Below are positions 52,606 to 60,046 of a stretch of DNA of 64,000 bases, in pieces. Both the position numbers and the translations under genes were made by a program. How positions within the stretch are numbered: position 1 is the stretch's first letter; every line of letters begins with the position of its first letter. The notes under the pieces were generated by a model. It saw only the letters and a program-made list of their open reading frames with translations. It did not search any database and was not told the origin of the DNA. Source of the stretch: an uncultured Sphingomonas sp. (lineage in GTDB: Bacteria; Pseudomonadota; Alphaproteobacteria; Sphingomonadales; Sphingomonadaceae); the NCBI RefSeq assembly GCF_913062585.1, contig NZ_CAJXWX010000006.1:62001-126000 (forward strand). Reading direction: 5' to 3'.

Positions 52606-54613
52606 GCACCAGCAGACCAGAGAGATCGGCATCGCGACCGCGAAAGGCCCGAAAGCTCTCGGCTGCCGGACGGGTCGCGCCACGCGCCAGCACTTCGGCA
52701 CGGAACGCCTTCCCGGTCGCGCGATCGACGATGCCGGCGTCGGCGAACTTCGCAAAGCCATCGGCGGCCAGCACCTCCGCCCACAGATAGCTGTAATAGC
52801 CCGATGCATAATTCATCGCGAAGATGTGAAGGAATGCGTGCGGGAAGCGGTGCCATGCGGGCGGGCGGATGACGGCGACCTCATCGCGCGCGGCCTCGAT
52901 CACCGTGATGGGATCGTCGCCCAGCGTGCCCAGATGGAGGAGCAGGTCGAACAGGGCAAATTCGATCTGGCGGACGAGCGCCATGCCCGACTGGAAATGA
53001 CGCGCGGCGAGCATGCGGTCGAACAGGTCGGACGGCAAAGGCGCGCCGGTGACATGATGGCCGGACATGCCGGTCAGCACGCCCTGATCCCAGGCGAAGT
53101 CCTCCATCAACTGGCTGGGCAGTTCGATCGCGTCCCATTCCACCCCGGACGTGCCGGCGATGGCGGGACGATCCACCTCGGTGAACAGATGGTGCAGGCA
53201 ATGTCCCGTTTCGTGCAGCAGCGTGATGACCTCGCGATGCGACAGCAGCGCGGGCGCGTCGGCGCTGGCGGGCGAGAAATTGCAGGTCATATAGGCGACC
53301 GGCACCTGGCGCATATTGCCGTCGTTCACCCGCGGTCGCGCTCCGGCCATCCAGGCGCCGCCCCGCTTGCCCGGCCGTGCATGAAGATCGACATACAGGC
53401 CCGCAAAGACCCGGCCATCCTCGTCGACCGCATCGAAATAGCAGCTGTCGGGATGCGCCAGGGCGACGTCTTCGCGCCGGACGAAGCGGACGCCGTAGAG
53501 CTGCTCGATCAAGCCGTGCCAGCCGGTAAGGACGCGATCGACGGGAAAATAGGCGCGCACCTCTGCCTCGTCGATGGCATGGCGCTGTGCCCGCAAGCGA
53601 TCGGATGCGAAGCCGATGTCCCAGGGTTGCAGGTCTTCCAGCCCCAATTCGGTCGCGGCGAAATCGCGCAGCGTCGCCATTTCGGCTTCTGCAAAGGGCC
53701 GCGCGCGGGCGCCGAGATCGCGCAGGAAGGTTAGCACCGCTGCGGCATCAGGCGCCATCTTCGTCGCCAGCGACCATTCGACCGAATCCGCAAAGCCCAG
53801 CAGATTGGCGCCCTCCCGCCGAAGCGCGACGATGCGTCCGATCCGATCGCTATTGTCGAACCGACCGGCATCGGGCCCCTGATCGGACGCGCGAGTATTG
53901 AAGGCGGCATAGACCCGTTCGCGCAGGCCGCGATTCTCGGCAAAGGTCAGGATCGCCGATACGCTGGGCTGCTGAAGCGTGACCAGCCAGCCATCCAGCC
54001 CCTGCATCCGAGCCGAGGCGGCAAGCATCGCCTTGTCACTGTGCGAGAGACCGGCGAGCATCGCCTCGTCGGTCACATGCTCGCTCCACGCGGCCGTCGC
54101 GTCGAGCACGGCGCTGGCGAAGCCATTGGACAGCGCCGCGAGTTCGACCGAGATTTCGGCAAAGCGCGCCCGCGCCTCGGGCGAAAGCGCGACACCGGCC
54201 AGGGTCGCGTTGCGGATCGCCCGCTCCACCGCCGCACGGTCCGCCTGCGGCAGGGACGCGAAGTCGGCGGTGGCCGCGAGCCTCACATAGAGGTCGTGGA
54301 GGTCGCGATTCTGCTGGATGCGCATGTTCGCCTCGACCAGCTTCACCTGCCCGGCATCATGCGCCTCGCGCAGGGCGGGGGTGTCCGCCACCGCCTGCAG
54401 ATGCGACACGGCCGACCATAAGGCGTCGATCGCAACATTGCTGCGCTCGAGCGGCAGCCATGCGTCGGCAAAGCTTGCTGGCCTGGTCGCAAGCAGGGCT
54501 TCGACGGTCGCGTTCCGGTCCGCGATCACCGCCGAGACGGCGGGTCCGATCGCCTCCGGAGTGAGAGCGGCGAAGGGGGGCAGCGTCGTCGCGTCCGCGA
54601 GGGGATGGGTCAT
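52574..54613 (-). CDS. M3 family oligopeptidase (Dcp/oligopeptidase A type)
   Basis: The 679-residue zinc peptidase has the signature LLHETGHCLHHLF (H-E-T-G-H near 466-470) and the downstream Glu in GVEWDAIELPSQLMEDF. GLYVDLHARPGKRGGAWM and FAMNYASGYYSYLWAEVLA are typical of Dcp and PrlC. No signal peptide is seen, so it acts in the cytoplasm on short peptides. It is the last gene of the M16/TonB/ABC operon, 30 bases after the preceding gene, fitting a final degradation step. The last few residues (KSPSA) are encoded opposite the NDH-2 remnant. Confidence 0.93.
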   Translation of the reverse strand: MTHPLADATTLPPFAALTPEAIGPAVSAVIADRNATVEALLATRPASFADAWLPLERSNVAIDALWSAVSHLQAVADTPALREAHDAGQVKLVEANMRIQQNRDLHDLYVRLAATADFASLPQADRAAVERAIRNATLAGVALSPEARARFAEISVELAALSNGFASAVLDATAAWSEHVTDEAMLAGLSHSDKAMLAASARMQGLDGWLVTLQQPSVSAILTFAENRGLRERVYAAFNTRASDQGPDAGRFDNSDRIGRIVALRREGANLLGFADSVEWSLATKMAPDAAAVLTFLRDLGARARPFAEAEMATLRDFAATELGLEDLQPWDIGFASDRLRAQRHAIDEAEVRAYFPVDRVLTGWHGLIEQLYGVRFVRREDVALAHPDSCYFDAVDEDGRVFAGLYVDLHARPGKRGGAWMAGARPRVNDGNMRQVPVAYMTCNFSPASADAPALLSHREVITLLHETGHCLHHLFTEVDRPAIAGTSGVEWDAIELPSQLMEDFAWDQGVLTGMSGHHVTGAPLPSDLFDRMLAARHFQSGMALVRQIEFALFDLLLHLGTLGDDPITVIEAARDEVAVIRPPAWHRFPHAFLHIFAMNYASGYYSYLWAEVLAADGFAKFADAGIVDRATGKAFRAEVLARGATRPAAESFRAFRGRDADLSGLLVRRGLAKSPSA

Positions 54614-54643
54614 GACTTGTCCTGTGAAGAATGTTCGTCGGGA

Positions 54644-55489
54644 TCAGGCGCCGGGCGACGCAAGATGCGCCAACACCAGGTCGGGCACGGTCTGGGCGCG
54701 GGCCCGATAGCGGGCATTGGAGCGTGCCAGCTGCCCCTCGAACGCGGCGGCGAGCGTCGGGTCACGGGTCCGGAACAAGGCCGGAATGTCGACACTCTGC
54801 CCGGTGTCCCGCAGCGGCTGGGTTTCCTGGTAGATCTCGTCCAGTTTGGCGTAGGCCAGCTCGCGCGACGCATCGCAGAATTCCGGGTCGGGCCGTCGGT
54901 TGACGTCCCTGAACCAGACCGAGAACAGCGTGGGCAGAACCGAGCTGCTGGTTGCAAGCGGCCAGCACGCGGTGACGCAGGCCGTCAAGGCGGTCCGCAC
55001 GTCACTGGTTGGTGGCTCCTCCTCGGTCGCCTGGGCGATCCGGTTGCGCAAGTCCGCCCAGTCGCGTCGTGTCGGCGGGGTGCCGGACATTTCCGCCCGG
55101 TACAATTGCCGCAGCTCTGCATGATAGGCAGCGGCCAGCCGATCCGCCTCCATCGCCTCCAGGAGGTCGTGGACGATCCGTTCGGGCACCGCCGAAAGGT
55201 CCGCGCCCACGTCCACGGCGGTCACCCATGCCAGGGCCGTATCGACCGCCCGGTCTGGCGCGGCATAGGCCGTCATCGGATCGAGCAGGCCCGCCAGGGC
55301 CAGCGGATAGCCGAAGCGCGCCGCATAGTCGGCAACGTCGCCGCCCTGGGTCGAGACGCCGAGCGGCGTTCCCCCCTGCCCGTCCCATGCCGTCACCCCG
55401 AAACGCAGCGTCCCGTTCGCCGCATGGGTCGTCAGCCGATCGAGCAGTTCGGCCTTGACTGCGGGATCCCCGGTGAATGCGCCGGTCAC
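54644..55489 (-). CDS. Hypothetical protein of the protease-import operon
   Basis: The 281-residue protein is not recognised. It is mostly helical and acidic, without signal peptide or membrane helix, so it is probably cytoplasmic. Visible stretches include LRFGVTAWDGQGGTPLG and AELRQLYRAEMSGTPPTRRDW, plus three Cys in the middle third. Its GTG start at 55489 overlaps the thioredoxin stop (GTGA), fixing the start and showing tight coupling. Context suggests a helper for handling imported polypeptide, but that is inference. Confidence 0.75.
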   Translation of the reverse strand: MTGAFTGDPAVKAELLDRLTTHAANGTLRFGVTAWDGQGGTPLGVSTQGGDVADYAARFGYPLALAGLLDPMTAYAAPDRAVDTALAWVTAVDVGADLSAVPERIVHDLLEAMEADRLAAAYHAELRQLYRAEMSGTPPTRRDWADLRNRIAQATEEEPPTSDVRTALTACVTACWPLATSSSVLPTLFSVWFRDVNRRPDPEFCDASRELAYAKLDEIYQETQPLRDTGQSVDIPALFRTRDPTLAAAFEGQLARSNARYRARAQTVPDLVLAHLASPGA

Positions 55490-55809
55490 AGATGCCGCTC
55501 GAGCCAGCTGGTCAGATCGGCCCGCGATCGGAACCCGATGATCCGATCGACCTCCGCCCCATCGCGGTACAGGGCCAGCGTCGGTAACGCCCGCACGGCG
55601 AACCGCTCCCCCAGTCCGGTGTCGGCCGCGATATCGGCCTTGCAGATACGCACCTCGCCCGCAAAATCATTCGCCAGATCGTCGAGGATCGGCGCGAGCG
55701 CCCGGCACGGTGCACAGTCTGGCGACCAGAGGTCGAACAGGGTCATTCCCTGCTGCGCGGTCATATCCGCAAAGTCCATGCCGGTGACGTCGGTAACCTT
55801 GTAAGCCAT
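55486..55809 (-). CDS. Thioredoxin
   Basis: The 107-residue thioredoxin has active site C32-A-P-C35 in WSPDCAPCRALAP, the cis-Pro in VRALPTLALY, and FRSRADLTSWLE at the end. CAPC instead of CGPC should shift its redox behaviour slightly. It has no signal peptide. The start at 55809 follows GGATC. It lies 49 bases after the ABC transporter and overlaps the unknown gene by 4. Within this operon it may reduce disulfides or release metal from imported protein. Confidence 0.93.
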   Translation of the reverse strand: MAYKVTDVTGMDFADMTAQQGMTLFDLWSPDCAPCRALAPILDDLANDFAGEVRICKADIAADTGLGERFAVRALPTLALYRDGAEVDRIIGFRSRADLTSWLERHL

Positions 55810-55858
55810 TACAGTTGTGATCCTTTGCGGCACCGATCGCGCCGTCCGCGACGCGACC

Positions 55859-57661
55859 TCAGCCGCGCCCTGTCGATGTTTCGATGGCGGCGGCATGGGC
55901 CCGGCCATCGGCGAAGGTGAGGATGTGCGTGTGGCGCGCCAGCAACCCCGCGTCATGGAGCACGCTGATGACCGTCGACCGCGGCAGGGCCTCGGCAACG
56001 CTGTCATAGAAGTGCCGCGCATTGTCGGCATCCAGCGCGCTGGTCGCTTCGTCGAGGACCACGACATCCGGGCGATGGAGCAGGATGCGGGCGAGCGCGA
56101 TGCGCTGCTGCTCGCCGGGGGACAGTTCCTCCTGCCACAGGCGCAGGGCGTGGACGTCGTCGGCCAGATGATCCAGCCGCACGCGGTGCAGCAGAGCCCG
56201 GACCTCGCCATCGTCATGATCGGTTGCCGCATCGGGGAAGCAGATCGCCGCCTTGAGCGTCCCCAGCGGCAGGTAGAGCCGCTGCGGGACGAACATGGCG
56301 CGACTGTCGTTCGCCAGCGCGACGCGGCCCTGGCCGTCCGGCCAAAGCCCGGCGAGCGCACGGATCAGCGTCGACTTGCCGGTGCCCGAAGCGCCGCACA
56401 GCGCCCAGCGTTCGCCCGCGCGGACGGACCAGTCGCCGATGGTCACCATCGCCTCGCCATGCGGACGGTGGAGCGCCAATCCTTCGGTCGCCAGGACGAT
56501 GCCGGGTGCCGTGCCCGCCCCGACGGCGATACCGGCCGGTCGCGCAGCGTTGAGCGCGTCGTCCAATCCCCTGATACGGTTGAAATAGCTGACCTGCTGA
56601 CCGATCAGCTGATAGCTCTTCACGAAATAGCCGAGCTGCATACCCAACTGGCTGAAGGCCTGTTGTCCCGCCATCAGCTGCCCGAAGGACATGCCCCCCG
56701 TGAAATAGGTCGGCACCATGATGAACAGCGGCACCACCGTGCCCAGCCGGTCATAGACGCTGCCGGCCGCGGTCAGGCCCAGCGAGCTGTAGATGACCGA
56801 GCGAAAGTTCAGGCGCACCGCGTCGAAGGATCGCTCCAGCGCCTGCCGCTCGGTCGCGACCGCGTCGGCCAGGCCGATCTGCGGGGCATTGCGCCGGACG
56901 TGGATCAGCCCTGCGCGGAAATCCGCCTCGCGGTGCTGCTGGCGCATCATCGCGCGGACAAAGGGCTGACCGATCTTCGCGGTCAGATACGATCCGATCA
57001 GGGCATAACCGACCGCATACCATACCGTGCTGCCGGGAATGGAGAAGGCCGTGCCGCCCAGTGAGAAGCGGATCGGCGGTGCCGTTTCGAGCAGGATCAT
57101 GGCGAAGGTGACGCCGCTGACGATCGCGCCGAGCAGCCGGAGGGCGATATGCAGCGCGCCGATCGACATGCCGACGGCTGCGGTGATGTTGTTCAGGTCT
57201 TCGGCGATCCGCTGGTCGGGATTGTCGATGATCCGCAACCGCTCGATCTCCGCATAACGGTTGCGGCGCATCCAGCGGTCGAGATAGTCGCGCGTCAGGA
57301 ACGTCCGCCACCGGATCGACAACAGGCCGTCGATCAGATTCTCGGTCACGATCATCGCGACCTGCATCGCCATGATGCCGAGGAAGACGATCAGGAGCGG
57401 CAGCAGTTGGGCCTGGTCGCGCTGCTCGATCGCGTCGAAGAAATGGCGCTGCCACTGATTGGTCCGCAGTAGGATGAAAGCCGCGCCGAACTGGAAGAAC
57501 AGCAGCACGACCAGCGCGAACCACGCGAACTTCCAGTCCGGCGACGTCCAGTAGCGGCTGACCAGCCGCCAGGCATCGCGCCAGCGGGCAGTCGCGGCCT
57601 GGGGTGGGGCGAGGCCCGTCTCGCGACGGACCTCCCCGGTTTGCGTGGGTTGCGGCATCAT
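55859..57661 (-). CDS. SbmA/BacA-YddA type ABC transporter (fused permease-ATPase)
   Basis: The 600-residue protein fuses an ABC_membrane_2 domain (about 40-345: WKFAWFALVVLLFFQFGAAFILLRT in segments, QRHFFDAIEQRD, RWRTFLTRDYLDRWM) to a functional ATPase. Intact motifs are Walker A GASGTGKST near 425, signature LSPGEQQRIALAR, Walker B VVVLDEATSALD, and HDAG. YddA is the E. coli relative next to the receptor YddB and protease PqqL; FusD is the Pectobacterium one. It likely moves peptides across the inner membrane. The start at 57661 gives the usual length. It follows the receptor gene by 17 bases. Confidence 0.9.
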   Translation of the reverse strand: MMPQPTQTGEVRRETGLAPPQAATARWRDAWRLVSRYWTSPDWKFAWFALVVLLFFQFGAAFILLRTNQWQRHFFDAIEQRDQAQLLPLLIVFLGIMAMQVAMIVTENLIDGLLSIRWRTFLTRDYLDRWMRRNRYAEIERLRIIDNPDQRIAEDLNNITAAVGMSIGALHIALRLLGAIVSGVTFAMILLETAPPIRFSLGGTAFSIPGSTVWYAVGYALIGSYLTAKIGQPFVRAMMRQQHREADFRAGLIHVRRNAPQIGLADAVATERQALERSFDAVRLNFRSVIYSSLGLTAAGSVYDRLGTVVPLFIMVPTYFTGGMSFGQLMAGQQAFSQLGMQLGYFVKSYQLIGQQVSYFNRIRGLDDALNAARPAGIAVGAGTAPGIVLATEGLALHRPHGEAMVTIGDWSVRAGERWALCGASGTGKSTLIRALAGLWPDGQGRVALANDSRAMFVPQRLYLPLGTLKAAICFPDAATDHDDGEVRALLHRVRLDHLADDVHALRLWQEELSPGEQQRIALARILLHRPDVVVLDEATSALDADNARHFYDSVAEALPRSTVISVLHDAGLLARHTHILTFADGRAHAAAIETSTGRG

Positions 57662-57678
57662 CGGCAGTAAGTCCTGGA

Positions 57679-59988
57679 TCAGAAGAAGCGATAGCCGACC
57701 GTAAGCCGCCAGGTGCGCGGCTCGCCAAGCGGAACATAGCTGGTGGCACGTGTCGGGTTGTAATTTTGACGGTCGAACAGGTTGCGCACGCCGATGTTCA
57801 GGTCCAGCCGTCCGATCGACAGGAAGCCGTTCAGGTTCGCCTGCCACGCAGCCGGGATGGTGTAGAGGCCGCGCGTGTCGATGAAGGAACTCGACCGACC
57901 CGAGAAGCCGGCGCCAAGCCCCGCCTTCGTCTGGTCGGCGATGCGGTGCACATAGGACGCGTACAGATTGTAGATGTCGCGCGGTTGCGCGGCGACGACG
58001 CTGCCGATCCCCGTCGACGGCTTCAGGTAGCTATAGTCGGTGCGGGTGAACGCGCCGGTCAGCGTCAGGCCGCGCAGCGGTTCGCCCGAGACGTTGAGGT
58101 CGATCCCCCGACCCAACTGGCCGGGCACCGCGATGCTGAACGCCGGATTGACCGGATCACGATCGAGCAGATTGCTCTGACGCAGGCTGAACCAGGATGC
58201 GTTGATCAGCATCCGCTTGTGGAACAGATCCCATTTCACGCCGGTTTCGGCGTTACGCGACCGCTGGTCGGGCAGGCGATTGCCGAACCGGTCGAGTGTG
58301 GTGACCGGGACATAGCCGTAGGCGAGCGTGCCGAAGACCGAGAAATTCTCCGTGATGTCGACCACCGCTCCGTAATTGGGAACCGTCGATCCCACCTTGT
58401 TGCGGGACGTGCTGGGGCGGGTGCCGGTGATGACGCCGGAGATGTCCAGATCGGTGTGGCGCACGCCGGCCAGAAGGTGGATCGGCCCAAAGCCGACGAG
58501 ATACTGGCCATAATAGCCGCGCTGATGGAAATCGAGGCTGGACGTTTCGCCGCCGAATTTGATCGCCAGCGGCCGCAACGTGGCGGGCGGTTGTTGCAGG
58601 AAATTATAGGGGAACATGCCCCCATCGCTGGAATAGAGCGCATTCACGGTCTGGCTGACGTCCGTATACCCCGCGACCAGCTTATGGGTCACGCTGCCCG
58701 TATTGAACGAGATCCGGGCGAAGGTGTCGAGCGCGTCGCCGTTCGACTTCTGGCGTACGCCGCTGGTCGACAATAGCAGCAGGCCGTTGTTGTTCAGCAC
58801 CGCGAACGGCGAATATTGCTGAAGGTTGAAGGTCACGTTCTGATGCTGGTAGCGGCCGACGACCGTCAGCCAGTCGGTCAGCTTCTGGGTGATCTCGCCA
58901 TTGAACTGGGTGGTGCCGATCCGCACCCCCTGATCCGGGCCGCCGACCAGTCGGCGCCCGCCCGGCAGGTCGAACGGCTGCTTCGTCGTGATGTTGTAGA
59001 GCGTATAGGGCACCATGCCGAACAACTGCGTGCCCAGCGTCGCCGAGACGATGATGTCGGTCGTCGCGTTCTTGAAGCGCAGAGAGGGCGCGAACAGATA
59101 GTCCTGGTCACCGCGATAGCCACCGAAATTATGGTCGGCGGTCGCGGCCGTGGCGATGATGCGGGCGCTGAAGCGCTTGTCGTCGGAGAGCGGGCGATTG
59201 GCGTCGAGGGTGCCGCGGATCAGGCCGAACGATCCGGTATCCATCGACACGTACAGGCGTTCCTCGGCGTTCGGCTTCTTCGTCACGATGTTGATCGTGC
59301 CGCCCAGATTGTCGCCTCCCAGCAGGATGCCGTCAGGGCCCTTCAGCACCTCGATCCGTTCGACATTCGCGAGCGACTGGGTAGTGCCGGCGGCGAAGCT
59401 GGAGTTCGATGCCGAGGGCAGGCCGTTGACTGCGCCCTGCGACGAAAAGCCGCGCACCGAATAGCCGACGCCGCCCTGGACCGTGGCGGTGTTGACGACG
59501 ACGCCGCCCGCATTGGCCAGCGCTTCGGCGATCGTCTGCACCTGTTGCTGTTCCATCAGCTTGGCCGAAATGACCTGGGTGTTGCGCGCCTGGTCGCGCA
59601 GCGACTGGCCGAGGCGCGACGAGCTGGTGGCGCCGCGCACGATCACGCTGGTTTCCGCCTCATTGGGGCGGGCGGTTACGATCACGTCGTTCATGATCGT
59701 GATGATGCCTGCATCGTCGACGGCGACGGCGACCGGCAACCCCCGGGTCGCCTGAGCGACCGCATCGCGTTCCGACTGTGCGTTCTTGACCGGTCGCGCG
59801 ATAATGCCCTTTACAGCATCCGGATCGATATTGAGCGGCTTGCCCCATTCCGCCGCAATCCGCTGCAAGGCCTCGCTCAGCGGCAACGCCGGCTGCGAAT
59901 GGGTTTTCGCCTGCGCGAATGCCGTCCCCGGCGCGATGATGGTGGTCAGTGCCAGCAGGCTGGCGGTCGCGATATGGTGTTTCCTCAT
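57679..59988 (-). CDS. TonB-dependent receptor with N-terminal STN domain
   Basis: The 769-residue receptor has a signal ending GTAFAQA, then an STN (secretin/TonB short N-terminal) domain (about 30-100: LPLSEALQRIAAEWGKPLNID). A TonB box NDVIVTARP follows, then a siderophore-type plug (YSVRGFSSQGAVNG; VLKGPDGILLGGDNLGGTINIVTKKP) and a barrel ending TVGYRFF. STN domains usually signal to FecR-type anti-sigma factors, but no fecI/fecR gene is in the window. It lies between the M16 protease and ABC genes, as YddB does in E. coli. Confidence 0.93.
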   Translation of the reverse strand: MRKHHIATASLLALTTIIAPGTAFAQAKTHSQPALPLSEALQRIAAEWGKPLNIDPDAVKGIIARPVKNAQSERDAVAQATRGLPVAVAVDDAGIITIMNDVIVTARPNEAETSVIVRGATSSSRLGQSLRDQARNTQVISAKLMEQQQVQTIAEALANAGGVVVNTATVQGGVGYSVRGFSSQGAVNGLPSASNSSFAAGTTQSLANVERIEVLKGPDGILLGGDNLGGTINIVTKKPNAEERLYVSMDTGSFGLIRGTLDANRPLSDDKRFSARIIATAATADHNFGGYRGDQDYLFAPSLRFKNATTDIIVSATLGTQLFGMVPYTLYNITTKQPFDLPGGRRLVGGPDQGVRIGTTQFNGEITQKLTDWLTVVGRYQHQNVTFNLQQYSPFAVLNNNGLLLLSTSGVRQKSNGDALDTFARISFNTGSVTHKLVAGYTDVSQTVNALYSSDGGMFPYNFLQQPPATLRPLAIKFGGETSSLDFHQRGYYGQYLVGFGPIHLLAGVRHTDLDISGVITGTRPSTSRNKVGSTVPNYGAVVDITENFSVFGTLAYGYVPVTTLDRFGNRLPDQRSRNAETGVKWDLFHKRMLINASWFSLRQSNLLDRDPVNPAFSIAVPGQLGRGIDLNVSGEPLRGLTLTGAFTRTDYSYLKPSTGIGSVVAAQPRDIYNLYASYVHRIADQTKAGLGAGFSGRSSSFIDTRGLYTIPAAWQANLNGFLSIGRLDLNIGVRNLFDRQNYNPTRATSYVPLGEPRTWRLTVGYRFF

Positions 59989-60046
59989 GATTCCATCCCC
60001 CTTCTGATAGAAATTCGGTCGCCCGGCATGCCGGGCGGCATCGGTG

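Noticed and set aside
52047..52790. Intact oxidoreductase gene
   Set aside because: Only two NDH-2 motif blocks are recognisable, joined by an internal deletion. The N-terminal FAD site is missing and the end runs antisense to the M3 peptidase.
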